Notes under the pieces: model-generated
Told to the model about the DNA's origin: nothing
Databases searched by the model: none
Seen by the model: the letters and a program-made list of their open reading frames with translations, nothing else
Program-made: the position numbers and the translations under genes
Source: Streptomyces aurantiogriseus
GTDB lineage: Bacteria; Actinomycetota; Actinomycetes; Streptomycetales; Streptomycetaceae
Length of the DNA: 64,000 nucleotides
Reading direction: 5' to 3'
Assembly: GCF_014649375.1 (NCBI RefSeq)
Contig: NZ_BMSX01000009.1
Span: forward strand, 186,001-250,000
In this document: positions 7,817 through 17,156 of the stretch, piece after piece
Layout: the number at the start of each line of letters is the position of its first letter
Numbering within the stretch: position 1 is the stretch's first letter

Positions 7817-8407
7817 ATGACAGGCAAGGAGAGAGACCGCCGGATCACGGACCTGGGCACGCTCAAGGCCCTCGCCCACCCCCTGCGGATGAAGCTGTAC
7901 CGGGCCCTGACCATCGCCCGGGTCGCCACCGCCTCCCAGCTCGCCGAGCAGGTCGACGAGGCCGTCTCACTGGTCAGCTACCACCTGCGCAAGCTCGCCG
8001 AGCACGGACTGGTCGAGGAGGCCGAACCGCAGCGCGCGGACGGCCGTGAGCGCTGGTGGCAGCCCTCCTCCGACGGCGTCAGCATCCATGACGAGGACTT
8101 CCGCGACGCCCCCGAGAAGGCCGCCGCGCACACGGCTGCCAGCCGTCTCTTCTTCGAGCAGCGCGCCGACATGTACCGCCGCTTCCTCGATGAGCGCACC
8201 CACTGGGGCGAGGCGTGGAACACCGCCGCCGAGTCCTCCGAGGCGACCCTGCGCCTCACACCGGCCGAACTCGTCGAGCTCAACAAGGAGATGCTCGCCC
8301 TGATCCGCCGCTACGAGGAGCAGGGCTCGGCCGCCCAGGCCGGCGGCGACACCGAAGGCCGCGAGAACGTCGCGGTGCACACGTACGCGTTCCCGTTCCG
8401 GATCTGA
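7817..8407 (+). CDS. ArsR-family (winged-helix) transcriptional regulator
   Basis: A 196-aa protein with an N-terminal HTH_20/ArsR-type winged helix: LGTLKALAHPLRMKLYRAL, then the recognition region ATASQLAEQVDEAVSLVSYH and the wing LRKLAEHGLVEEAE. The C-terminal ~100 residues are helical and of a kind seen in Streptomyces regulators paired with MFS exporters. No cysteine metal-binding motif is present, so it probably senses an organic ligand rather than a metal. It is followed 11 bp later by an MFS gene and preceded by a large palindrome, suggesting local autoregulation. Confidence 0.88.
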   Translation: MTGKERDRRITDLGTLKALAHPLRMKLYRALTIARVATASQLAEQVDEAVSLVSYHLRKLAEHGLVEEAEPQRADGRERWWQPSSDGVSIHDEDFRDAPEKAAAHTAASRLFFEQRADMYRRFLDERTHWGEAWNTAAESSEATLRLTPAELVELNKEMLALIRRYEEQGSAAQAGGDTEGRENVAVHTYAFPFRI

Positions 8408-8418
8408 GAGGCACCGCG

Positions 8419-9663
8419 ATGACGTCGACCCTGTTACCGCCCGCCCCGGCCGGCGAGCGCCCCGCCCACCGGGACGGCAACGTCCTGCGCTGGCTCGGCG
8501 GCTACACCTCGTCCGCGATCGGTGACAACGTCTACTACCTGGCCCTGTCCTGGGCCGCCGTCCAGGCCGGCACCCCCGCGCAGGCCGGGATCGTCACGGC
8601 CGTCAGCGCCGTCCCGCGCGCGGTGCTCATGCTCGGCGGGGGAGTGGTCGCCGATCGCTGCGGGCCACGCCGGGTCGTCATCGGCAGCACGGGAGTGCGC
8701 TGTCTCCTGGTGCTCACGGCGGCCGTCCTCCTCCTGGTGGCCCAGCCGGGACTCTGGGCCCTGGGCGCGGTGGCCGTCCTCTTCGGGGTCGTCGACGCCG
8801 TCTTCCTGCCCGCCGCCGGTGCCCTGCCCGCCCGGCTCACCGACCGCGGCCAACTCGCGCGCGTGCAGGGCCTGCGGGGCCTGGCCGTCCGGCTCGCCAA
8901 TGTCCTGGGCGGACCCCTGGGCGGTCTGGGCGTGGCTCTCGGCGGCACCGCCGGCGCGTTCGGGCTCGCCGCGCTGCTGATCGGCGTGTCGCTGCCGATG
9001 CTGCTGACCGTGCGGGTGAGTGAGCCGGCTCCGGACGACACGAAGGCCCGGCGCGGTGTCCTGGCCGAACTGGGCGACGGGCTGCGGCACATCCGGCGGG
9101 ATCCCGTCCTGCGCCCGCTGACGTTGGCCATCGCCCTCGGCGACCTCGGCTTCGTCGGCCCGATGAACCTCGGCCTGACCCTGCTCGCCGAGGAACGCGG
9201 CTGGGGCTCCTCCGGCATGGGCCTGGTCCTCGCCGGATTCGGCGCCGGCGCCGGAGCGGCCTCGCTGCTGCTCGCCTGGCGCGGGCGGGTGCCGTACGCC
9301 GGACGGGTGATGGCCGTGACCGCCGTCGCGAGCGCCCTGGCGATCGCCGCCCTCGCGCGCGTGCCCTCCCTCGCCGGAGCGGCCGGGGTGGCCCTGCTCC
9401 TCGGACTGCTGGCCGGCCTCTCCGGCGCCCTGGCCGGAGCGCTCCTCCAGAGCCACGCGGGCAGCGCCTACGTCGGCCGCGTCACCTCCGTCTCCACCCT
9501 GGTCAGCTTCGGCGTCGCACCGCTCACCTTCCCGGCGGTCGGCTGGGCGGTCGAGGCCTGGGGCACCGTCCCGGTCTTCACGGCCTGCGCCACGGTGTGC
9601 GCCCTGAGCGGCGCGGTCACCCTGGGCTCACGGGCACTGCGCCGCGCGGAACTGCCCCGATGA
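8419..9663 (+). CDS. MFS transporter (MFS_3 / enterobactin-exporter-like)
   Basis: A 414-aa transporter with 10-12 predicted membrane helices, including SSAIGDNVYYLALSWAAVQA at the start and the motif-A-like LGGGVVADRCGPRRVVIG between TM2 and TM3. Such proteins typically export drugs or small metabolites by proton antiport. It begins 11 bp after the ArsR-type gene with GAGGCACC upstream, so both should be one transcript under the palindrome at 7750-7807. The substrate cannot be read from the sequence. Confidence 0.88.
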   Translation: MTSTLLPPAPAGERPAHRDGNVLRWLGGYTSSAIGDNVYYLALSWAAVQAGTPAQAGIVTAVSAVPRAVLMLGGGVVADRCGPRRVVIGSTGVRCLLVLTAAVLLLVAQPGLWALGAVAVLFGVVDAVFLPAAGALPARLTDRGQLARVQGLRGLAVRLANVLGGPLGGLGVALGGTAGAFGLAALLIGVSLPMLLTVRVSEPAPDDTKARRGVLAELGDGLRHIRRDPVLRPLTLAIALGDLGFVGPMNLGLTLLAEERGWGSSGMGLVLAGFGAGAGAASLLLAWRGRVPYAGRVMAVTAVASALAIAALARVPSLAGAAGVALLLGLLAGLSGALAGALLQSHAGSAYVGRVTSVSTLVSFGVAPLTFPAVGWAVEAWGTVPVFTACATVCALSGAVTLGSRALRRAELPR

Positions 9664-9716
9664 CCCAGGATCTGTCCGGCGGATCACGCCGCGACACGGG
9701 GCCTGACACGCCGTCC

Positions 9717-9744
9717 CCCCTCCCGGCTTCGCCCGCGGGAGGGG
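9717..9744 (+). terminator. Hairpin after the MFS gene
   Basis: CCCCTCCCG (9717-9725) and CGGGAGGGG (9736-9744) form a 9-bp GC stem with a 10-nt loop, 53 bp after the MFS stop. Confidence 0.6.
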
Positions 9745-9800
9745 CCCATGCGCGGGGCCACCCCCATCGCTCCCGCTCACCTGGGCTCATGAGGTGCCGT

Positions 9801-9840
9801 CGCTTCCCTGCGGCCTGATCCGCTTTCCCGCGGCCTGATC
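9801..9840. repeat. Two tandem copies of a 20-bp unit
   Basis: The unit beginning CGCTT(C/T)CC and ending CGGCCTGATC occurs twice in succession with two differences, in the gap between the convergent MFS and VOC genes. No role is evident. Confidence 0.5.
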
Positions 9841-9853
9841 CGCCGGGCAGGTC

Positions 9854-10252
9854 CTAGTCCTTCGACTGCGCCAGCTGCACCAGGTTGCCGACCGTGTCGT
9901 CGAGGACGGCCGTGATCACCAACCCCTGCTCCTGCGGCTCCTGCGTGAACCGCACGCCGAGGCCCCGCAGCCGCTCGTACTCGGCCTGGATGTCGTCGAC
10001 CGAGAAGACGATGCAGGGCAGCCCCGCCTCCCGCAGAGCCGTGCGGTACGGCTCCGCGATCGGGCCCTGGCCGGGCTCCAGCAGCAACTGGAGGTCCGGC
10101 TGGGCCCCTTCGGACGCGCCCACGGTGACGAACAGCGTGCCGCCGCCGAGATCCATGTGGATGCGGGTCTCGAAACCCAGCACCTCGGTGTAGAAGGCAT
10201 GGGCCTTGGCGACGTCGTCGACGTACACGCTCGTCATGGCGACCTTGATCAT
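9854..10252 (-). CDS. VOC-superfamily (glyoxalase/dioxygenase-like) protein
   Basis: A 132-aa vicinal-oxygen-chelate protein of two beta-alpha-beta modules: MIKVAMTSVYVDDVAKAHAF at the N-terminus and CIVFSVDDIQAEYERLRGLG in the second half. Members include glyoxalase I, resistance proteins and dioxygenases; the substrate cannot be assigned. It starts 11 bp after the upstream TIGR03085 gene and is probably co-transcribed with it. Confidence 0.85.
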   Translation of the reverse strand: MIKVAMTSVYVDDVAKAHAFYTEVLGFETRIHMDLGGGTLFVTVGASEGAQPDLQLLLEPGQGPIAEPYRTALREAGLPCIVFSVDDIQAEYERLRGLGVRFTQEPQEQGLVITAVLDDTVGNLVQLAQSKD

Positions 10253-10263
10253 GAGTCCCCCTC

Positions 10264-10899
10264 TCAGATCCCGAGCTGCTTGCCGCCGTGCAGCTTCGTG
10301 ATCGCGTCCTCGTCGCCGGCCAGGTCCACCCTGGCGGCGCTCTGCCGGCCGTACAGGAACAGCAACAGCTCCGAGGGCTCGCCGGTGGCCGTGACGACCG
10401 GGGTGCCGCGGTTGGCGACCGCCGTACGGCCGTCCGGGCGGCGCAGCACCAGACCGGTCGGCGTACCGCGGCCCATCAGCCGGGCGGTGCGCTCCAGGCG
10501 CGACCAGAGGGCGTCCTGGAAGACCGGGTCGAGCTCGCGGGCCGTCCAGTCGGGCTGGGCGCGCCGGACGTCCTCGCCGTGGACGTAGAACTCGATCGTG
10601 TTCGACGCCTCGTCGATCTGCTTCAGCTGGAAGGGCGAGAAGCGGGGCGGGCCGGTACGGATCAGCTGGATCAGCTCCTCGTACGGCTTGGCGGCGAACT
10701 CCTCCATCGCCTTGTCCAGGCGGGACGCGAGCTGCTTGATGAGGAGACCCCCGGCGGCGTCGGGCCGACGCTCGCGCACCACCACATGTGCGGCCAGGTC
10801 GCGGGTCTGCCAGCCCTCGCAGAGGGTCGGCGCGTCCGGACCCGCGGTTTCCAAGAGCTCGGCGAGAAGGAGCCGTTCACGCTTGGCGAAAGTCGACAT
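10264..10899 (-). CDS. TIGR03085-family protein (DinB/mycothiol-dependent maleylpyruvate isomerase-like)
   Basis: This 211-aa protein matches the actinobacterial TIGR03085 family. It has a DinB-like four-helix N-terminus with TLCEGWQTRDLAAHVVVRER and a second histidine motif, IEFYVHGEDVRRAQPDW; these histidines are the expected metal ligands. Members are thought to be metal-dependent, possibly mycothiol-using, but their reaction is not established. It is divergent from hisI, with 82 bp between them. Confidence 0.82.
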   Translation of the reverse strand: MSTFAKRERLLLAELLETAGPDAPTLCEGWQTRDLAAHVVVRERRPDAAGGLLIKQLASRLDKAMEEFAAKPYEELIQLIRTGPPRFSPFQLKQIDEASNTIEFYVHGEDVRRAQPDWTARELDPVFQDALWSRLERTARLMGRGTPTGLVLRRPDGRTAVANRGTPVVTATGEPSELLLFLYGRQSAARVDLAGDEDAITKLHGGKQLGI

Positions 10900-10969
10900 A
10901 CAGTCAGCCTACGACCGCGTAGCAGGTCCGGACAGTGGACACCGGCCCGGCTCTGTCGGTCCCGCGCGG

Positions 10970-10982
10970 CACAATGGCCGCA
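10970..10982 (+). promoter_or_regulatory. Leaderless promoter of hisI
   Basis: CACAAT at 10970-10975 occupies exactly -12 to -7 if transcription starts at the A of the hisI ATG (10982). No ribosome site precedes this ATG, which supports leaderless translation. I could not define a clear -35 element. Confidence 0.5.
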
Positions 10983-11383
10983 TGACCAGCACGCCCCTGC
11001 CCAGCAGCCTCGACCCGGAGATCGCCGCGCGCCTCAAGCGCAGCCCCGACGGGCTCGTCCCCGCCATCGCCCAGCAGTACGACACCGGTGAGGTGCTCAT
11101 GCTCGGCTGGATGGACGACGAGGCGCTGCACCGCACCCTGACGACCGGCCGCTGCACCTACTGGTCGCGCAGCCGCCGTGAGTACTGGGTCAAGGGCGAC
11201 ACCTCCGGGCACTTCCAGTGGGTCAAGTCCGTCGCCCTCGACTGCGACGCCGACACCGTGCTGGTCAAGGTCGATCAGGTCGGCGCCGCCTGCCACACCG
11301 GCGCGCGCACCTGCTTCGACGCCGACGTGCTCCTCAAGGACGCCGGGGGCGCCGATTCCGGCGTACCGGCAGTGGATCAGTAA
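10982..11383 (+). CDS. hisI: Phosphoribosyl-AMP cyclohydrolase HisI
   Basis: The 133-aa monofunctional enzyme opens the purine ring of PR-AMP in histidine synthesis. Motifs seen are QQYDTGEVLMLGWMDDEAL, TYWSRSRREYWVKGDTSGH, and the zinc/magnesium site DCDADTVLVKVDQVGAACHT with the cysteines expected for zinc. There is no fused HisE domain. It stands apart from the main his operon and just 11 bp ahead of trpE, so histidine and tryptophan genes are probably co-transcribed here. Confidence 0.95.
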   Translation: MTSTPLPSSLDPEIAARLKRSPDGLVPAIAQQYDTGEVLMLGWMDDEALHRTLTTGRCTYWSRSRREYWVKGDTSGHFQWVKSVALDCDADTVLVKVDQVGAACHTGARTCFDADVLLKDAGGADSGVPAVDQ

Positions 11384-11394
11384 GGTCAGCCGCC

Positions 11395-12873
11395 ATGGAC
11401 CTCGAGACGTTCCGCAAGCTGGCCACCGACCGCCGAGTCATCCCGGTCACCCGCAAGCTCCTCGCCGACGGCGACACCCCGGTCGCGCTCTACCGCAAGC
11501 TCGCCGCCGAGCGCCCCGGCACCTTCCTGCTGGAGTCCGCGGAGAACGGTCGTTCGTGGTCCCGTTACTCTTTCGTGGGCGTCCGCAGCGCCGCCACCCT
11601 CACCGCGCGCGACGGCCAGGCCCACTGGCTCGGCACCCCGCCCGTCGGCGTCCCCGTCGACGGCGACCCCCTCGCCGCCCTGCGCGCCACCATCGAGGCC
11701 CTCCACACCCCGCACCAGGAGGGCCTGCCGCCCTTCACCGGCGGCATGGTCGGCTACCTCGGCTACGACATCGTCCGCCGCCTGGAGAAGATCGGCCCCG
11801 GCGAGCGCGACGACCTCCGACTGCCCGAGCTGACCATGCTCCTCACCAGCGACCTCGCGGTCATGGACCACTGGGAGGGTTCCGTCCTGCTGATCGCCAA
11901 CGCGATCAACCACAACGACCTCGACACGGGCGTCGACGAGGCGTACGCGGACGCGGTCGCCCGCCTCGACGCCATGGAGGCGGACCTGTCCCGCGCGGTC
12001 GCCCAGCCGCCCGCCGTCCTGCCCCCCTCGGAACTCCCCGCGTACACGGCCCTCTGGGGCGGCCCCGACTTCCAGGAGGCCGTCGAGGACGTCAAGGAGC
12101 GCATCCGCGCCGGCGAGGCCTTCCAGGTCGTCCCCTCCCAGCGCTTCGAAACGCCCTGCACGGCGAGCGCGTTGGACGTCTACCGGGTCCTCAGGGCCAC
12201 GAACCCGTCCCCCTACATGTACCTGTTCCGCTTCGACGGCTTCGACGCGGTCGGCTCCAGCCCCGAGGCGCTCGTCAAGGTCGAGGACGGGCAGGCCATG
12301 GTCCACCCCATCGCCGGCACCCGGCACCGCGGGGCGACCCCCCAGGAGGACCAGGCCCTCGCCGACGAGCTGCTCGCCGACCCCAAGGAGCGCGCCGAGC
12401 ACCTCATGCTCGTCGACCTCGGCCGCAACGACCTGGGGCGGGTCTGCGAGCCCGGCTCGGTCGAGGTCGTCGACTTCATGTCCATCGAGCGGTACTCGCA
12501 CGTCATGCACATCGTCTCGACGGTGACGGGCCGGGTCGCCCAGGGCCGCACCGCCTTCGACGTCCTCACCGCCTGCTTCCCCGCGGGCACCCTCTCCGGC
12601 GCCCCCAAGCCCCGCGCCATGCAGATCATCGACGAGCTGGAACCCTCCCGCCGCGGCCTGTACGGCGGCTGCGTCGGCTACCTCGACTTCGCCGGCGACT
12701 CCGACACCGCCATCGCCATCCGCACGGCCCTGCTGCGCGACGGCACCGCCTACGTCCAGGCCGGCGCGGGCATCGTCGCCGACTCCGACCCGGTCGCCGA
12801 GGACCAGGAGTGCCGCAACAAGGCGGCGGCCGTGCTGCGCGCGGTGCACACGGCCAACCGGCTGGGCAAGTAG
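11395..12873 (+). CDS. trpE: Anthranilate synthase component I TrpE
   Basis: The 492-aa protein converts chorismate to anthranilate using ammonia from TrpG. The LLESAENGRSWSRYSFVG segment near residue 45 is the usual tryptophan feedback site. Catalytic-domain motifs are FQVVPSQRFE, PIAGTRHRGATP, DLGRNDLGRVCEPGSVEVVD and CFPAGTLSGAPKPRAMQI. No trpG is adjacent, so the glutaminase subunit must be elsewhere. A hairpin follows at 12908-12937. Confidence 0.96.
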   Translation: MDLETFRKLATDRRVIPVTRKLLADGDTPVALYRKLAAERPGTFLLESAENGRSWSRYSFVGVRSAATLTARDGQAHWLGTPPVGVPVDGDPLAALRATIEALHTPHQEGLPPFTGGMVGYLGYDIVRRLEKIGPGERDDLRLPELTMLLTSDLAVMDHWEGSVLLIANAINHNDLDTGVDEAYADAVARLDAMEADLSRAVAQPPAVLPPSELPAYTALWGGPDFQEAVEDVKERIRAGEAFQVVPSQRFETPCTASALDVYRVLRATNPSPYMYLFRFDGFDAVGSSPEALVKVEDGQAMVHPIAGTRHRGATPQEDQALADELLADPKERAEHLMLVDLGRNDLGRVCEPGSVEVVDFMSIERYSHVMHIVSTVTGRVAQGRTAFDVLTACFPAGTLSGAPKPRAMQIIDELEPSRRGLYGGCVGYLDFAGDSDTAIAIRTALLRDGTAYVQAGAGIVADSDPVAEDQECRNKAAAVLRAVHTANRLGK

Positions 12874-12907
12874 GGCAGCCCCTGCGCGAAATAGGGCGCT
12901 TCTCACG

Positions 12908-12937
12908 GAACCCCGGGTGACGGTTCGCCCGGGGTTC
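12908..12937 (+). terminator. Hairpin after trpE
   Basis: GAACCCCGGG and CCCGGGGTTC pair as a perfect 10-bp stem around a 10-nt loop, 34 bp after trpE and 9 bp before the next start codon, so it may also act as an attenuator of the following gene. Confidence 0.65.
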
Positions 12938-12945
12938 AGGCGATA

Positions 12946-13596
12946 GTGGACTACGTGACTGCTGTACCTCATTCCCGTTCCGATGCCGCCGCCTCCGCCC
13001 GGTCCGGCCGCCGGAGCCTCGCCCTCGCCCTGCTGTGCGGTGCGCTGGGCGCGGCCGTGGCCCTGCTCTCGACCCGGCAGCGCTGGTCGGAGGGCACGGC
13101 GACGGTGGCCGGCGGCGCCTTCCCCCTGACCGCCAGGGGCAGCGACGTCACCGGCGTCCCCGCGGCGCTCGCCATAGTGGGCCTCGCCGCACTCGTCGCC
13201 GTCTTCGCCGTCCGCAGGGCGGGCCGCCTCGCCGTCTCCGCCCTCCTCGCGCTCACGGGCGTCGGCATCGTCACCGCGGCCCTGTTCGGCGCCTCCGACA
13301 GCTCCGCGCTCGACGAGAAGGCCGCCCAGGCCTCCGGCGACACCTCCGCCACCGTCGCCTCGCTCACCCACACCGCCTGGCCCTACGCCGCGGCCGCGGG
13401 CGGCGCCCTGATCCTCCTGGCCGGCCTGCTCGCCCTGCGCTACGGCCGCATGTGGCCCGCCATGTCGGGCCGGTACGAACGGAGCGGCGCCCCCCGCCCC
13501 CGGCGCAGGGCCCAGCCCGTCGACCCCGACCGGCCCGAGGAGATCTGGAAGGCTCTGGACCGGGGCGAGGACCCGACGGGCACGGATCCGGCCTGA
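12946..13596 (+). CDS. Trp-region conserved membrane protein (TIGR02234/Trp_oprn_chp)
   Basis: A 216-aa protein of the family found beside trp genes in actinobacteria. It has four hydrophobic segments (LALALLCGALGAAVALL, VPAALAIVGLAALVAVFAV, LAVSALLALTGVGIVTAALF, WPYAAAAGGALILLAGLLAL) and a basic, proline-rich C-terminus. The W-SEG motif after the first helix (RQRWSEGTATV) is typical. I chose GTG 12946, preceded by CAGG; GTG 12955 is equally possible. Its biochemical role is unknown; membrane retention of a tryptophan-pathway component is speculative. Confidence 0.85.
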   Translation: MDYVTAVPHSRSDAAASARSGRRSLALALLCGALGAAVALLSTRQRWSEGTATVAGGAFPLTARGSDVTGVPAALAIVGLAALVAVFAVRRAGRLAVSALLALTGVGIVTAALFGASDSSALDEKAAQASGDTSATVASLTHTAWPYAAAAGGALILLAGLLALRYGRMWPAMSGRYERSGAPRPRRRAQPVDPDRPEEIWKALDRGEDPTGTDPA

Positions 13597-13813
13597 CGGT
13601 CCCGCACTGGATGCCGGCCCGGTTCCCGATCAGGGTTCTCGGTCACGGCTGCCGAGTCCGGTTCCCGATGTGGTGAAACAGACTCCGCCGGAAACGACCC
13701 CCGCGTCCCGTGCACGCGCGCGTACGGGACAATGGGGGGCGAGCGTCCGGCTCGGACCAGACGTACGGCATGTACAGCATGTACGACACGTAGACAGCAA
13801 CGAGGAGCAACTC

Positions 13814-14065
13814 ATGGCGGGCAGCAGCCACGGACACACCCCGGCCGCCTGGACCGGTGTCACCATCGCCTTCATCGGTTTCTGCGTCGCGGGCGCGTTC
13901 ATGGTGATGGCCGAGCCGCTCGGCTTCTGGGCGGGCATGGCGATCGTGCTCCTCGGCGGTGTCGTCGGCATGGTCATGCGCTCCATGGGCCTGGGCCAGC
14001 CCAAGGACGCCCACCCGGTGCACCAGATCGCGGCCACGCGCGAGCCGGCGCACGCGGAGAGCTGA
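13814..14065 (+). CDS. HGxxPAAW-family small membrane protein
   Basis: An 83-aa protein with the diagnostic N-terminal SSHGHTPAAWTGVTIAFIGF and two membrane helices (the second WAGMAIVLLGGVVGMVMRSM). Streptomyces carry this family constantly in the trp region; no function is known. GAGGAG lies 8 nt before the ATG. The 217-bp gap upstream contains a GACAAT hexamer at 13728-13733 that may be its promoter and a repeated CATGTAC pair near 13770, otherwise nothing recognised. Confidence 0.85.
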   Translation: MAGSSHGHTPAAWTGVTIAFIGFCVAGAFMVMAEPLGFWAGMAIVLLGGVVGMVMRSMGLGQPKDAHPVHQIAATREPAHAES

Positions 14066-14142
14066 GCCTGCGCACGACGTGGTGAGGGGCGGCCGGTGAG
14101 CGACCGGCCGCCCCTCCCGCGCGCGTGGAGCCCTCCGCAGGG

Positions 14143-14156
14143 CACAATGCGAGGCG
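14143..14156 (+). promoter_or_regulatory. Leaderless promoter of the DUF2752 gene
   Basis: CACAAT at 14143-14148 precedes GTG 14156 by 7 nt, repeating the arrangement seen at hisI, and no ribosome site is present. Confidence 0.45.
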
Positions 14157-14593
14157 TGCACCCCGACAGCCAGAGCGTGACACCGCCCTCCCGGGGGACC
14201 GTGGCGGGACGGCTGGCCGTGCCCGCCGGGATCCTCGCGGCCGTCGCCGGGGCCTTCGCGTACGTCGGGGCCGTCGACCCCAACGAACCCGGCCACTACC
14301 CGGCCTGCCCGCTCCTGCAGTACACGGGCCTGTACTGCCCCGGCTGCGGCGGCCTGCGCAGCGCGCACGCCTTCGTGCACGGGGACCTCACGACCGCCCT
14401 GCACGCCAACGCGATGGCCGTGCTCGCCTACCTGGGCTTCGCGGTGCTGTGGACCGTCTGGGTGGTCCGCGCGGCCCGCGGACGCCCGCTGCGTCTCGAC
14501 CCGCGGCCGGTGCACCTGCGGACCCTGGGCGCCTTGCTGCTGGTCTTCACGGTTGTCCGGAACCTGCCGTTCGGTGGCTGGCTGCATCCTTGA
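14156..14593 (+). CDS. DUF2752 membrane protein
   Basis: A 145-aa protein with the DUF2752 signature CPLLQYTGLYCPGCGGLRSA, a cysteine-rich loop followed by HAFVHGDLTTALHANAM, and three membrane helices. The function is unknown; the paired cysteines could bind metal. GTG 14156 fits the leaderless promoter; upstream ATG 14147 and GTG 14096 are in-frame alternatives. Confidence 0.82.
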   Translation: MHPDSQSVTPPSRGTVAGRLAVPAGILAAVAGAFAYVGAVDPNEPGHYPACPLLQYTGLYCPGCGGLRSAHAFVHGDLTTALHANAMAVLAYLGFAVLWTVWVVRAARGRPLRLDPRPVHLRTLGALLLVFTVVRNLPFGGWLHP

Positions 14594-14731
14594 TCGGCGG
14601 ACGAACGTCCAGGTAGTGGGACCGGCCTCCACCGGATGCGAGGCCTTCGCCCTCCTCCGGATACCATCGCAGTGACCATCGGTTTCCACTGGTCTCTGGA
14701 ACTGTCAACCGTCTGGAAGGGGGCCGCTCGC

Positions 14732-15541
14732 GTGAGTGTGCTCGACGAGATCATCGACGGAGTCCGTGCCGACCTCGCGGAGCGGCAGGCGCGCGTCAGC
14801 CTCGACGAGCTCAAGGAGCGCGCGGCGAAGGCCCCTGCCGCCAAGGACGGTGTGGCGGCCCTGCGCGGCGAGGGCGTCAAGGTGATCTGCGAGGTCAAGC
14901 GGTCCAGCCCGTCCAAGGGCGCGCTCGCCGCGATCGCCGACCCGGCCGGTCTGGCCGCGGACTACGAGGCGGGCGGCGCCGCCGTCATCTCCGTCCTCAC
15001 CGAACAGCGCCGCTTCGGCGGCTCGCTCGCCGACCTCGAGGCGGTCCGCGCGCGCGTGGACATCCCCGTCCTGCGCAAGGACTTCATCGTCACCTCGTAC
15101 CAGCTGTGGGAGGCCCGCGCGTACGGCGCCGACCTCGCGCTGCTGATCGTGGCCGCCCTCGACCAGCCGGCCCTGGAGTCGCTGATCGAACGTGCCGTCT
15201 CCATCGGTCTCACCCCGCTCGTCGAGGTGCACGACGAGGACGAGGTCGAGCGCGCGGTGGACGCGGGCGCCAAGGTGATCGGCGTCAACGCGCGCAACCT
15301 GAAGACCCTGGAGGTCGACCGGGGCACCTTCGAGCGGGTCGCCCCCGAGATCCCCGAGGGCATCGTCAAGGTCGCCGAGTCCGGCATCCGCGGCCCGCAC
15401 GACCTCATCGCCTACGCCAACGCCGGGGCCGACGCGGTCCTGGTCGGCGAGTCCCTGGTGACGGGCCGAGACCCCAAGACGGCGGTCGCCGACCTGGTGG
15501 CGGCGGGCGAGCACCCCGCATTGCGGCACGGCCGGGGCTGA
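14732..15541 (+). CDS. trpC: Indole-3-glycerol phosphate synthase TrpC
   Basis: A 269-aa (beta/alpha)8 barrel enzyme that closes the indole ring from CdRP. Catalytic lysines and glutamates are in VICEVKRSSPSKGAL, VLRKDFIVTSYQLWEARAYG and VIGVNARNLKTLEVD; AESGIRGPHDL is the phosphate site. GGAAGGGGG ends 9 nt before GTG 14732, making this start strong. An in-frame GTG at 14672 with TACCAT about 7 nt upstream could add 20 residues, including two Trp codons, if a leaderless transcript is used. Confidence 0.95.
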   Translation: MSVLDEIIDGVRADLAERQARVSLDELKERAAKAPAAKDGVAALRGEGVKVICEVKRSSPSKGALAAIADPAGLAADYEAGGAAVISVLTEQRRFGGSLADLEAVRARVDIPVLRKDFIVTSYQLWEARAYGADLALLIVAALDQPALESLIERAVSIGLTPLVEVHDEDEVERAVDAGAKVIGVNARNLKTLEVDRGTFERVAPEIPEGIVKVAESGIRGPHDLIAYANAGADAVLVGESLVTGRDPKTAVADLVAAGEHPALRHGRG

Positions 15542-15562
15542 TCTCCCGCTAGGCTTGGTCCG

Positions 15563-15793
15563 ATGACTCCGACGACCCCCGTGACGACCACGGACCGGTA
15601 CGCCCGCCTGGCGCGTGGCTGCCGGCCCCGTGGCTGCCGCGCGCCCGCCCGCAGGGTGCACGGCCGCAGGGTGCGGTACGTCATCGGTGACGAGCCTGGG
15701 CAAGTGAACGGACGGCGATGGCAGCCGGCCTCCAGGGGCGCGGGGTTCTCTTCGATGTGCGGCCACCGCCGCGCGGGCGCGACCAGCCACTGA
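15563..15793 (+). CDS. trpM: TrpM-like small protein between trpC and trpB
   Basis: A 76-aa arginine-rich, cysteine-containing protein with the core YARLARGCRPRGCRAPARRV and RVRYVIGDEPGQVNGRRWQP. Its position between trpC and trpB matches trpM of S. coelicolor, a small protein reported to modulate tryptophan synthesis and differentiation; I recall that protein as slightly shorter. TAGGCT at 15550-15555 lies 7 nt before the ATG, suggesting a leaderless transcript. The assignment rests on position and recalled similarity. Confidence 0.65.
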   Translation: MTPTTPVTTTDRYARLARGCRPRGCRAPARRVHGRRVRYVIGDEPGQVNGRRWQPASRGAGFSSMCGHRRAGATSH

Positions 15794-15872
15794 CGGCCCG
15801 CGGTCGACGAACACATCCCCGCCCCCACGGCGAACAGTGTCTTTTTTCACGCACTCACCGTGAGGTTTCCGT

Positions 15873-17152
<1,280 letters not shown>

Positions 17153-17156
<4 letters not shown>

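Noticed and set aside
9801..9840. 20-bp tandem duplication as a regulatory site
   Set aside because: It lies between two convergent genes, after a terminator, so promoter control is unlikely; listed only as a repeat.
13759..13800. Repeated CATGTAC motif upstream of the HGxxPAAW gene as an operator
   Set aside because: The two copies are adjacent direct repeats with only partial dyad symmetry and no known regulator fits; too short to claim.
14672..14731. Classical Trp leader peptide and attenuator ahead of trpC
   Set aside because: There is no stop codon between the short frame and trpC and no alternative hairpin pair with a T-run, so a standard attenuator is not supported.
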